From Bryobacterales bacterium (GTDB taxonomy: Bacteria > Acidobacteriota > Terriglobia > Bryobacterales > Bryobacteraceae): a DNA stretch of 16,615 bases. Of the stretch, positions 1 through 7,817 are shown in pieces. Where the stretch lies: the NCBI GenBank assembly GCA_016721425.1, contig JADKID010000025.1, positions 1-16,615 on the forward strand, in the 5' to 3' direction. The position numbers and the translations under genes are program-made. Position 1 is the stretch's first letter; each line of letters starts with the position of its first letter. The notes beneath the pieces are model-generated. The model was not told the DNA's origin. It worked only from the letters and a program-made list of their open reading frames with translations, and did no database searches.

Positions 1-576
1 CCCAGCCATGGCGACGGCATCGGCAGCCGCTTCTTCAATATCCAGAATGGAGCCACCGGCGCCAGCGCCGATCCCGGCAACCCCTCCGAGCGGGCCATCC
101 ATCTCCGCAAAGCCCGTCTCCAGCGACCCGTCCCGCCGGTCGACGGCAGCCCGGCTTTCCGCAAAGGCTACGATCTGCAGGAGAGCCTCACCCCGATCCG
201 CCAGGCCGGTGAGGGCCTCTTCGAACCAGTCGAACTCCGCGAACTGGACCGATTGGAACTCCACCTCCCGAGCGGCCAGCAGTGGACCGCCGCGCTACGA
301 GTTGGCGACGAGCTGAGGGACCTCCCCATCGGTTCCACCTTCGACCCCGAAGGCGGCATCTTCTACTGGCAACTCGGTCCCGCCTTCCTGGGTGAATTCG
401 CCCTGGAGTTCCGCGCCGCCGACGGCACGCTCCTCCCCATCTCAGTCCGCGGGCTCCAACGGCCCCCAATCGACTGGCTCCGACCAGTAAACCCAGCGAA
501 ACGTCTCGCTGAAGGCATCGGTCCGGAACGGTGTGCATCGCACACCGTTCCGGTCGCGTGCCATTTTCACCGGTGA
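1..576 (+). CDS. C-terminal part of a secreted/surface-type protein with an Ig-like segment (5' end outside window)
   Basis: The frame is open from the first base to a TGA at 574-576, so the start lies outside the window. The last ~110 residues contain DLPIGSTFDPEGGIFYWQLG followed by GPAFLGEFALEF. This resembles the LP-x-G-x-x-x-D-x-x-x-G-x-x-x-W pattern of putative-Ig (He_PIG-like) repeats in bacterial surface proteins; that is family knowledge, applied by inference. The preceding part is charged and has no motif I recognise. The final ~30 codons run through a perfect hairpin (523-553) and the residues there look non-conserved, so the true stop may be earlier. A one-base indel would bring the TAA at 488-490 into frame, leaving the hairpin as the terminator. 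Function and localisation are unknown; export is inferred from the domain type only. Confidence 0.5.
   Translation, partial: PSHGDGIGSRFFNIQNGATGASADPGNPSERAIHLRKARLQRPVPPVDGSPAFRKGYDLQESLTPIRQAGEGLFEPVELRELDRLELHLPSGQQWTAALRVGDELRDLPIGSTFDPEGGIFYWQLGPAFLGEFALEFRAADGTLLPISVRGLQRPPIDWLRPVNPAKRLAEGIGPERCASHTVPVACHFHR
523..553 (+). terminator. Perfect 14-bp hairpin, candidate terminator
   Basis: CCGGAACGGTGTGC (523-536) is followed by ATC and by its exact reverse complement GCACACCGTTCCGG (540-553). The stem is very stable with a 3-nt loop. No clean T-run follows immediately; TTTT occurs at 564-567. The open frame of the upstream gene formally reads through it. A transcription terminator for that gene is the simplest reading, but a protein-binding palindrome or element end is possible. 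Confidence 0.5.
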
Positions 577-578
577 AA
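565..578. repeat. Perfect 14-nt palindrome TTTCACCGGTGAAA
   Basis: The 14 bases equal their own reverse complement and lie 11 nt after the 523-553 hairpin. The form is that of a dimeric-regulator operator, but no promoter or target gene is evident close by, so the role is open. Confidence 0.4.
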
Positions 579-843
579 GCTCCGCGATCGTCGGATGCAC
601 CCCTCCCTAGCCCGGATGTTTCACGAGGGTTCTCACGGAGTCAGTTTTACGGGGTGAGTCGCCCAACTACTCCGTCAGCGGCCATGTTCCGCGACGGCGG
701 ACGTTCGTCGGGGTGGCTGTCCGCTCGACAGCGTTCGCGGGCACCACGTCTGCTCCGGTGCACCTCTCCGGACGCACTTTTGCCGTACATTCGCCAATTC
801 TGAAGAATCAGAAATCGTGACTTTGTTTGTTGTCAGCTCACTG
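577..843. other. Gene-free stretch between the 5' partial gene and the IS remnant
   Basis: No convincing coding sequence is seen. It holds a short hairpin, TTCTGA (798-803) with TCAGAA (808-813) around AGAA, and the direct repeat TGTCAG (near 832 and 843) just outside the transposase stop. The terminal inverted repeat of the IS could lie here, but I could not match it to a partner beyond 1748. Confidence 0.4.
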
Positions 844-1748
844 TCAGGCTCCACATCGCAAAGCCTCCCAAGCCTGCCAGAATTGGTGCTTCGCCGCGAA
901 CCCGCTCGCCATCGACACTACCAACCGCCGCACCGTCACACGCACCCGGCTCCAATCTTCAACAACCGAAGCCGGATCGTATTCACCTGCGCTTCCGCCA
1001 GTTCGGTGTCCTTCAGCGCTAGGCGCCGCAGCGCCTCCACCAGCACATAGGCGGCGGCTGACAGATACAGCCGCAGCTGATCGGCGCGCATCGTCTCGGC
1101 GCTCATCCGATCCGCAAACAGCAACATCTGCTCCTTGATCCGGTTCTCCATGTCTCCGCGCGAGCAGTAGCGCTGCTCGTACAACTGACGGGCTTGCCAC
1201 TGCCGCCCGCTCAACGATGTCACTACGTAGCGCGGATTGTCCTTGCCGTCGATCCTCTCCGCCTTGGCTATCACCCGCCGGGATCGGGACCAGCTCTTTT
1301 GCGTGCGATAGTGAAACTCGGTGTAGACTCGCGCCGATTTGCCCGTCCGTTTCGCTTCCTCTGTCGCCTCCCACATCGCTCTTCCGGCTCAGCCGGCGCA
1401 ATGTCCTCGTTGCGGGCCAGACCGAAGACGGAATCCACCGAGTTGTCCTCGCACCACTTCATCCGAGATTCCCGACAGAAGCCGGAGTCCGCCCGCCAGG
1501 CGGCAGAGCGTGCTCTTGCTGGCCAGTGCCGTGGAAGGCTCCCGCTTGCCGGACAGCATCGTCAGCAGCGGATCATGACGCAACTGGTCGTGGTCGTTCA
1601 GATCCTCGTAGCCCAGCGCCAAGCCGTAGATGCGTTGTGACAGCATCTGCTCCACGCTGTGGCGGCAACGGTCCTGTGACCGGAAGTCCGAGAAACAGCC
1701 AGCAAGCCGCTCCAGCAAGCCGATTCGGCGATTGGTCTCCCCATTCAC
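844..1748 (-). pseudogene. IS1380-family transposase remnant, internally deleted and frameshifted
   Basis: Reading leftward, the N-terminal part has GLLERLAGCFSDFR, HSVEQMLSQRIYGLALGYED and LNDHDQLRHDP, typical of IS1380 transposases. After LASKSTLCRLA (about 1494-1520) the sequence jumps directly to RADSGFCRE and KWCEDNSVDSVFGLARN. In the family these blocks are separated by about 100 residues that include the first catalytic Asp segment (a DATD-type motif). The remainder, through YRTQKSWSR, NPRYVVTSL, RGDMENRIKEQ and RLRLLKIGA, is well preserved to a TGA at 844-846. At least one further frameshift lies near 1375-1400. The usual first ~35 residues are also not seen, so the right-hand limit is approximate. 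This copy should be inactive. Flanking inverted repeats were not identified. Confidence 0.85.
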
Positions 1749-1971
1749 TCGGCGTCCTCCTGCCCATCGCCATGCCCAGATAGCACCCCAGAACATTTCC
1801 AGAAAAATGCTGTAATGATTTCCACTTCGGCCCCGAAAAACGCCCCCCAGAAAACCCCGTTCACATCGATTTTCAACTCGATCTCCTTTGTTTGCAGCAC
1901 GAAATCGCAAACCCTCCGTTTTGCCCCTTCCGCCGGGTCTACAATCCTTGCCGAGAGGACAACCACACCAG
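1749..1971. other. Intergenic region with possible promoter for the next gene
   Basis: No gene is seen. A TACAAT at 1940-1945 could be a -10 box for the gene starting at 1972. The region 17 nt upstream (CGTTTT) is a poor -35, so the call is weak. Confidence 0.3.
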
Positions 1972-2486
1972 ATGAAAACCGAACTCGTTCCACCGGCAAC
2001 CACGATCCCGACAGCCACCATCCAGCCAACCACCATCCAACCACCACCATCCAGCCACCCACCATTTCCCCCAGGCGCCGTATCCGCCGCCAGCTCGATC
2101 ACAACCTCATCACCGGCCCAGGCCCAGGCTCCCTGCTCTTCTTCGAGGATCCAGCCGCCATCCAGGCAATCCGCCAGTCCATTCTCGATCGCCTCAACTG
2201 CCAGGGCGCCGTCGATCTCGTCTTCGTCGAACTCGCCACTTCCAACGCCTGGCAGGCCCTCCGCGCCGCCAATTTCGACTCCGCCACAGTTGACGCCGAA
2301 GTGGCCGCCCAGCGCGAAGCAGTCGATCGGGATTTCGAGTCAATCGACGACATCAGCCGCACCGCGCTCATTTACCAGAGCCCCGAAATCACCCAGGTTC
2401 TGCGTGTGTTCCATAAGACCCAGCACGATTGCCAGCGCGCACTTCTCCAGATCGTTCGCCCACCCACGAACCGCACCGGGAGCTGA
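1972..2486 (+). CDS. Hypothetical protein with a Thr/Ile/Gln/Pro repeat N-terminus
   Basis: I do not recognise this protein. ATG at 1972 opens MKTELVPPATTIPTATIQP, followed by repeated TTIQP units. The downstream body, beginning RRRIRRQLDHNLITGPGPG and SLLFFEDPAAIQAIRQ, is in the next frame. The 15-bp repeat becomes 14 bp in its second unit (2030-2044), so one base appears lost and the two halves form one protein of about 172 residues. The body is acidic, probably helical and lacks a signal peptide or membrane segment; it has FDSATVDAEVAAQREAVDRD and ends in NRTGS. The stop (2484-2486) is 3 nt from the start of the next gene, so the two are probably co-transcribed. It may be a partner of the ANRAN-motif protein that follows. 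Confidence 0.6.
2015..2057 (+). repeat. Short tandem repeat (15-bp unit) coding for TTIQP
   Basis: CCACCATCCA(A/G)CC begins at 2015, 2030 and 2044, giving periods of 15 then 14 bases. In frame the unit encodes T-T-I-Q-P. The shortened second period coincides with the frame change of the gene, which supports a single-base loss. Such repeats are slippage-prone. Confidence 0.75.
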
Positions 2487-2489
2487 GCC

Positions 2490-3107
2490 ATGTCACTCAT
2501 TCGCGTCTCGCAAAAGAAGATCGCCGCCAATCGCGCCAATGGCCGCAAATCGCACGGGCCGTCCACTCCGGCCGGCAAGGCTCGCTCCAGCCGCAACGCC
2601 TGCTCCCACCATCTCTATGCCCGCAAGTTCACCATCCACCCCGTGTGGCAACAGCGCATAGCAGCCGTCGTCGGCCCCGCCATCGAATCCGTGGAGAATC
2701 CGGCCGAGCGGGAGCCGCTCTCCCGCTACCTCTTCTTCATGCAGTGGATCGAGGAACTCGCCTCCTTCCAGACGCGACTCCTCAACGACTCCATTGCCCG
2801 CCACCACGGCGACTTCGCCCGCGGCGTCCACCACTTCGCCACCACCAATCCGCTCTTCCTCGCCATCGGTGCCCGAATGCACGTGCTCCATCGCGACGCC
2901 AACCGCGCCCGTCTCGAGTGGAAACGCGCCCAGAGGCAAACGACCCCAAATGTCGTTGAAAAGAAGCCGCTTACGATGGCCGCCCGCGGGCGCACCGGCC
3001 CGCCGCCATGCCCTGCCCCCGCACCGGCCCTAAATGTCGTAGTACATCGCGAACTCATACGGATGCGGCCGCAAACGCACGGCATCCGCCTCGTTCTTTG
3101 CTTATAG
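2490..3107 (+). CDS. Hypothetical protein of the ANRAN...GKARSSRNA family
   Basis: The ATG at 2490 follows the upstream stop by 3 nt; GGGAG at 2478-2482 is a usable ribosome site. The N-terminus reads MSLIRVSQKKIAANRANGRK and then SHGPSTPAGKARSSRNACSHHLYARKF. An N-terminal RANA.KSTGPRTPEGKARSS-type motif marks a multicopy family of unknown function that I associate with Acidobacteria and Planctomycetes (from memory). The rest is basic and helical with HHGDFARGVHHF and LFLAIGARMHVLHRDANRAR. No catalytic motif or export signal is seen. The 205-codon frame runs about 78 nt into the 3' end of the opposing glnA and its last ~45 codons look unnatural. A small indel would give a stop at 2957-2959, so the true 3' end is uncertain. 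Confidence 0.6.
   Translation: MSLIRVSQKKIAANRANGRKSHGPSTPAGKARSSRNACSHHLYARKFTIHPVWQQRIAAVVGPAIESVENPAEREPLSRYLFFMQWIEELASFQTRLLNDSIARHHGDFARGVHHFATTNPLFLAIGARMHVLHRDANRARLEWKRAQRQTTPNVVEKKPLTMAARGRTGPPPCPAPAPALNVVVHRELIRMRPQTHGIRLVLCL
2991..3030. repeat. 11-bp direct repeat beside the glnA stop
   Basis: CGCACCGGCCC occurs at 2991-3001 and 3020-3030, the second copy touching the glnA stop codon. A 10-nt palindrome GCCCGCGGGC lies at 2982-2991. These may belong to a termination region for glnA, but no clean stem plus T-run is visible. Confidence 0.4.
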
Positions 3108-4438
3108 CTGATGAACGTCTCCAGCAGTTCCTCGGTGAATACGTCACCCTTTAACAGGAAGTCGTGATCGTCCTGCAGGCACGCCAGAGCCTCGTCCAGC
3201 GAAGCCGGCATCGAAGGCACAGCCTTCAACTCCTCCGGCGACAGATCGTAAATGTCCTTGTCCAGCGGCTCCCCCGGATCAATCCGGTTCATCACCCCGT
3301 CCAGCCCCGCCATCAGCAGCGCGGCAAAGCACAGGTAGGGATTCGCCGATGGATCCGGCGGACGGTACTCCACCCGTTTGGCCTTCGGGCTCGACGAATA
3401 CATCGGAATTCGCACCGCCGCCGACCGGTTCCGCCGCGAGTATGCCAGGTTCACCGGAGCCTCGTAGCCCGGCACCAGGCGCTTGTAGCTATTCGTCGTC
3501 GGGGCAATGATCGCCGAAAGCGCCCGCGCGTGCTTCAGCAGCCCGCCGATGTACCACAGCGCCATCTGGCTCAGACCCGCATAGTTGTCGCCGGCAAACA
3601 GCGGCTTGCCCGCTTTCCACAAGCTCTGGTGGCAATGCATCCCGCTGCCATTGTCGCCAAAGAGCGGCTTTGGCATAAATGTCACGGTCTTTCCATGGCG
3701 ATTGGCCACATTGCGGATGCAGTACTTGTACAGCATCATGTTGTCGGCCGACTTCACCATTGTGTTGAAGCGCTGGTCGATCTCGCATTGCCCGCCGGTA
3801 GCCACTTCATGGTGATGGCACTCAATGTGAGGCCCGCCTTCAACATCACCTCCACCATCTCCGCCCGCAGGTCCTGGTAGTGGTCCGTCGGCGGCAGCGG
3901 GAAGTAGCCTTCCTGTACCGCGGCCGGTAGCCCAGGTTGTTCTCCGCCCGGCCCGAGTTCCAGCGGCCCTCTTCCGCGTCGATGAAGTAGAAGCCGAATG
4001 TCTGGTTCTGGTCGAACCGGATGTTGTCAAAGATGAAAAACTCGGCCTCGGCGCCGAAAAAGACCGTATCGGCCAGGCCCGCTGTTCTGCAGGAAGAGTT
4101 CTCCGCCTTCTTCGCGATCCAGCGCGGGTCGCGGTCGTAGCGCTGCCGCGTGATCGGGTCCAGAATGTCGCCAATCATGCACAGCGTCGGAGTCTCGAAA
4201 AACGGATCCATGTACGCCGTCTTCGAGTCCGGGATCAGCAGCATGTCGCTCTCGTTGATCGCCGCCCAGCCCCGGATGCTGGAGCCGTCAATGCCGAATC
4301 CCTCTTCAAAGGAATCCTCGGTCAACTGGCTGATCGGGTAGCTGATGTGCTGGGCAAGGCCGGGGATGTCCGTGAAGCGGACGTCAATCTGCCGGGCGCC
4401 ATTGTCAAGGCCGTACTGGATTGCTTCCTTGGGGTCAT
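3030..4438 (-). CDS. glnA: Glutamine synthetase, type I (frameshifted in this sequence)
   Basis: Catalyses ATP-dependent ligation of ammonia to glutamate, the main cytoplasmic ammonium-assimilation step; the enzyme is normally a dodecamer. Motifs in order are FGIDGSSIRGW, GAEAEFFIFD (metal-ligand Glu pair), HHEVATGGQCEID, FMPKPLFGDNGSGMH, NSYKRLVPGYEAP, KRVEYRPPDPSANPY and IYDLSPEEL. The last matches the adenylylation-site Tyr region of type I-beta enzymes, suggesting control by covalent modification. The C-terminus reads EADAVRLRPHPYEFAMYYDI after correction. The length, near 470 residues, is normal. ATG at 4436-4438 has GGAGA 10 nt upstream. Indels are visible near 4430 (one C missing in the C-run after the start), 4085-4100 (compensated), 3911, 3830 and 3093. 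All flanking sequence is intact, so I infer sequencing error rather than a dead gene. Confidence 0.93.
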
Positions 4439-4661
4439 CGTCGTGGAGTCTCCGTTGAACTAGGGCCACGATAGCAGAGTGTCCGGGGTGTCCATGACGG
4501 TTCTTCGCCCTCCCATCAATTCCGTGAACGGGGCCCATAAAAAATCCGATTGCCGGGTGGCAGGTGCATTCGATAATTGATCTATAGTCGGAAGGCCCAA
4601 AGCTCCGGTTGCCCTGGCAACGCTTTCCGCCCATGTAAGACTTTCTAGCTCGAGGAGACCG
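4439..4661. promoter_or_regulatory. Divergent promoter region shared by the two glutamine synthetase genes
   Basis: 223 nt separate the two divergent starts. It contains an AT-rich patch (4568-4588) with TATAGT at 4583-4588 as a possible -10 for the right-hand gene. TGCTATCGT on the minus strand (4468-4476) resembles an extended -10 for glnA. An interrupted palindrome GTTGCC-CT-GGCAAC lies near 4608-4621. No good -35 boxes and no convincing sigma54 -24/-12 element were found. The right-hand gene has GAGGAG at 4652-4657. Confidence 0.4.
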
Positions 4662-6090
4662 ATGCCGAACCAACTGCAAGACTTTCTGACCCTTTCCTAC
4701 GCGGAACTCGAAGACCTCAACCTGCAAGCCAAGGAACAGCGTAAGAATCGCGTGCCGGCCCACCAGATCCAGGAGGAGCGGGTTAAGTACCTGGCCGACA
4801 ACAAGCAGATCAAGGCCGTCACCGTCATGTTCAGCGACCTCGAAGGCCGCCTCCACATGCTCGACTATGACAAGAAGTTCCTGGTCAAGAGCTTTGACAA
4901 CCTGACCTTTGACGGCTCGTCGATCCGCGGTTTCACGGCCCAGCGCGAAAGCGATCTCCGCCTGTCCATGGATTGGTCCTCCTTCTATTGGGCCCCCTCC
5001 GACATCTTCGGCGCCGGCAAGGCTCTCGTTTTCAGCGAAGTCATCGATAAGGACGGCTCGGCCTACTCCGGCGACCTCCGCGGCGTTCTCAAGAACTATG
5101 CCAATGAGCAGTTCGCCAAGAACGGCTACACCCTGAACGCCGCCAACGAGATCAACGGCTTCCTCTTCAAGGGCACCGACGCCGAGCGCAGCTATCACGA
5201 GACCGGCAAGTTCGATTACGTCAACACCGGCGGCTACTACCACTCCCTGCCCGGCGATCTCCTCCGCCTCTTCATCGACACCACGGCCGAAGTGCAGCGC
5301 GCCATGGGCTTCGAGAATGAGAAGGATCACCCCGAGGTCGCGCCCTCGCAGTTCGAAATCAACTACAGCTACGCCGACGTGGTCGCCGCCGCCGATCAGA
5401 TCCAGATCTAAGCTGATCTGCCGCCAGGTCGCCACCAAGATGGGCCTTACCGCCAGCTTCCTGCCGAAGCCGGTGGTCGGCGTCAACGGCAGCGGCATGC
5501 ACACCAACGTCTCCATCACCAAGAACGGCAAGAACATCTTCTGGGACCCCAAGGGCGAAGAAAAGATGAGCAAGTTCGCCTGGCAGTTCGTCGATCGCAT
5601 CCTCACCCACGGCAACGACATCTGCCTCGCGCTCAACGCCAGCGTCAACGCCTACCGCCGCCTCGATCCGCACTTCGAGGCCCCCAACCAGATCAAGGCT
5701 TCGGCCACCGATCGTGGCTCGATGGTCCGCATCCCGATCGGTAACGAGCGTAGCGCGCGCGTTGAAGTCCGCTCGGTCGGCCCCGACGCCAACCCCTACA
5801 TGGTAATGCTCTCTGTCTTCAAGACCGGCCTCGAAGGCGAGATCTCCAAGGTCAAGAATCTGCGCCAGGCAGAACGCTACCTCCCCGATAACGTCTACGA
5901 CGCCATGGCCAACTTCCGCGCCGCCGAGTGGACCACCAAGCTCCTCGGCGAGGACGTCAAGGGCCGCTACGCCGACCTCAAGCAGGCCTCGGCCGATCGC
6001 TGCCCGCGCCTCCTCGGCACCTTCGTCAAGGCGCCCGAAGTGCAGTATCACCACGAGGTCTACAACCAGTTCCTCTGGAACATGTTCTAA
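4662..6090 (+). CDS. Divergent glutamine synthetase-like protein (one frameshift)
   Basis: About 476 residues from ATG 4662 (GAGGAG 4 nt upstream). Glutamine-synthetase fold motifs are present: FDGSSIRGF, HPEVAPSQFEINYSYAD, FLPKPVVGVNGSGMH, NAYRRLDPHFEAPNQIKA and RVEVRSVGPDANPY. It differs from glnA in three ways. It has a ~45-residue N-terminal helix-like extension (LSYAELEDLNLQAKEQRKNR). The metal-binding block reads NEINGFLF instead of the E-x-E-F-F pattern, so the second Glu is Asn. It lacks the YDLSPEE adenylylation region and ends in HHEVYNQFLWNMF. Around 5404 two bases are missing (ATCTAAG where ATC TAC AAG is expected), creating a false stop at 5409-5411. It may make glutamine or ligate glutamate to another amine; sequence alone does not decide. 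Position opposite glnA suggests linked nitrogen control. Confidence 0.85.
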
Positions 6091-6118
6091 GCCTCACTGC
6101 TCACACTCCGTTCGAGCT

Positions 6119-6153
6119 CGCGACGCCCCGGCTTCCACGGCCGGGGCGTCGCG
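6119..6153 (+). terminator. Strong GC hairpin terminator after the glutamine synthetase-like gene
   Basis: CGCGACGCCCCGG (6119-6131) pairs perfectly with CCGGGGCGTCGCG (6141-6153) around a 9-nt loop, 28 nt after the stop codon. The following CGTTTGTG has only a short T-run. Its position between two same-strand genes fits intrinsic termination. Confidence 0.75.
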
Positions 6154-6181
6154 CGTTTGTGAGACTCTGAGGGGAGCAACG

Positions 6182-7498
6182 ATGGATCAATTCACGGTCT
6201 CCACTCTCACCGGCGCCATCCACAAACTGCTGCGCGGGCAGTTCGACGACGTGCGCGTGGCCGGCGAGATCTCGGGCTACAAGGTGTGGTCCTCCGGGCA
6301 CGCCTACTTCACCCTCAAGGATGCCGGCGCCCAGATCCGCTGCGTGCTGTTCCGGGGCTCACTCCGCTACCTGCGCTTCTCACCGGCCGACGGCCTGGCC
6401 GTGGTGGCGCGCGGCTCAGTGGAGGTCCGCCAGGAACGCGGCGAGTATCAGTTGATCGTCTCGTCGATGGCGCCCGATGGCGTTGGCGCGCTCCAGGCTG
6501 CCCTCGAGCTGTTGAAGCAGAAACTGGCGGACGAGGGGCTCTTCGCACAAGAGCGAAAGCGTCCGCTGCCGGCCTACCCCGCCGCATCGGCATCGTCACC
6601 TCGCCCAAGGGCGCCGTCATCCGCGACATGCTCACCGTGCTCGGCCGGCGCTGGCCGGGGATTGCAGATCCGGCTCTGGCCCACCCAGGTGCAGGGCACA
6701 GGCGCGGTGGAAGGCGTCTGCGCCGGGCTGCGCCACTTCAGCTCGTCCGGCTGGGCTGATGTCGTCATCGTCGGGCGCGGAGGCGGGTCTCTGGAAAACC
6801 TCTGGACCTTCAACGAAGAGGCCATTGCGCGCGCCATCGCGGCCTCGGTAGTGCCGGTGATCTCTGCCGTCGGCCACGAGGTGGACTTCACCATCGCCGA
6901 CTTCGTCGCGGACCTGCGCGCCCCCACGCCCTCGGCCGCGGCCGAGATGGTCGTGCGCGATCAGGCCGTCATCCTCGGGGCCATCCACGAGGGCCGCCAG
7001 CGCGCGTCGCGGGCCGTCCGGTTCCTCATCAGCCGCGTCGCCCGGCGGCTCCAGAAGCAGGGCGTCGAGCGCGCCGCCAACCTGGTCACGCGGCAGATCG
7101 GCCGCGGCTGGCAGGCATTTGACGAACTCGACGCGCGTCTCCGCGCGGCCGACCCCAGGGCGCGCCTGATGCGCATGAGAAAGCGTCTCGAAGAGGCATC
7201 CCAACGGCTGGCCGCCGCCGGCCCAACAGCCGCCATCGCCGCCGGCCGCAGCCGCGTGCAGGCTCTGGAGCATGGATTGTCGGTTGGCGTGCATGCGCGC
7301 CTGCACGCCGCACAACTCCGCCTGGAACCCATGGCCGCCAGAGTCGGCGCGCTCAGCCCGGTGGCGATTCTCGATCGCGGCTACGCCATCGTGACCAACG
7401 AGCAGGGCCAGGTGGTGAAGTCCCCGTCCGACGCCCCGCCCGCCACCCTGGTCCGCGCCCGCGTGGCGCGCGGTGTCATCACCGCCCGTGTGACATAA
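6182..7498 (+). CDS. xseA: Exodeoxyribonuclease VII large subunit
   Basis: Large catalytic subunit of exonuclease VII, which degrades single-stranded DNA from both ends in repair. Residues ~1-100 form the OB-fold part (VRVAGEISGYKVWSSGHAYF, TLKDAGAQIRCVLFRG). The catalytic domain carries VVIVGRGGGSLENLWTFNEE, VISAVGHEVDFTIADF and DLRAPTPSAAAE, followed by an Arg/Ala-rich helical region typical of the family's coiled coil. Length (438) is near the family norm. ATG 6182 is preceded by GGGGAG 5 nt away. Between about 6577 and 6662 the frame reads unrelated residues, while the +1 frame there gives RRIGIVTSPKGAVIRDML, the expected conserved block. Two compensating indels therefore hide it. No xseB follows directly. 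Confidence 0.93.
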   Translation: MDQFTVSTLTGAIHKLLRGQFDDVRVAGEISGYKVWSSGHAYFTLKDAGAQIRCVLFRGSLRYLRFSPADGLAVVARGSVEVRQERGEYQLIVSSMAPDGVGALQAALELLKQKLADEGLFAQERKRPLPAYPAASASSPRPRAPSSATCSPCSAGAGRGLQIRLWPTQVQGTGAVEGVCAGLRHFSSSGWADVVIVGRGGGSLENLWTFNEEAIARAIAASVVPVISAVGHEVDFTIADFVADLRAPTPSAAAEMVVRDQAVILGAIHEGRQRASRAVRFLISRVARRLQKQGVERAANLVTRQIGRGWQAFDELDARLRAADPRARLMRMRKRLEEASQRLAAAGPTAAIAAGRSRVQALEHGLSVGVHARLHAAQLRLEPMAARVGALSPVAILDRGYAIVTNEQGQVVKSPSDAPPATLVRARVARGVITARVT

Positions 7499-7518
7499 TT
7501 GCTGTTTCAGAGGAGTTT

Positions 7519-7810
7519 ATGGCGAATCCCAAGTATGCGGAAGCGACCCGGCCCGTCCCGCAGGCCGTGGAAGTCGGGGCGTTGAGCGATGGTACGAAGA
7601 TCATGCAGGCGGGCGCCGCGCATCCGGTCCTGCGGGCTGAAAGATGCCAAGGACAAGCTCTGTGCCGGCACCGAAGCGCTGGTTCTTTTTGGCGACGAGT
7701 TGAAGGAGAGGTTCGGCGCCGACGCCGAGCTCTATCGCTGCGAAAAGTGCAAGGCGGTGTATCTGCCGAATGAAGAGGAAGAGTCGCGGAGCGGAACGCT
7801 CAGCTATTAG
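7519..7810 (+). CDS. Small zinc-ribbon-like protein (frameshifted)
   Basis: About 97 residues. ATG 7519 has AGAGGAG 3 nt upstream and lies 20 nt after the xseA stop, so it is probably in the same operon. The first ~35 residues (MANPKYAEATRPVPQAVEVG...) are in one frame. The rest (SCGLKDAKDKLCAGTEALVL, FGDELKERFGADAELYRCEK, CKAVYLPNEEEES) is in the next, implying an indel between about 7600 and 7640. The SCG and CEKC pairs about 40 residues apart look like two knuckles of a zinc ribbon; the first Cys of the first pair is not visible and may be lost at the indel. It is not XseB, which is helical and Cys-poor. Function unknown; nucleic-acid or protein binding is only a guess. Confidence 0.6.
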
Positions 7811-7817
7811 AATGGGG

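Noticed and set aside
4605..4625. Possible sigma54 promoter (CTGGCAACGCTTTCC) before the GS-like gene
   Set aside because: The -24-like TGGCA is present but the -12 TTGC is not correctly spaced or conserved.
5404..5411. Programmed frameshift or real truncation of the GS-like protein
   Set aside because: The change is explained by loss of two bases from ATC TAC AAG, no slippery heptamer is present, and similar indels affect most genes in the window.
3846..5648. A 600-codon open frame on the minus strand spanning both glutamine synthetase genes
   Set aside because: Only its last part (below about 4440) is glnA; the rest is the antisense of the divergent GS-like gene and promoter region, an artefact of high GC.
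5359..6054. Long minus-strand open frame opposite the GS-like gene
   Set aside because: Composition is a mirror of the sense gene's codon bias (Gly/Asp/Val/Ala-rich) and no family motif is seen.
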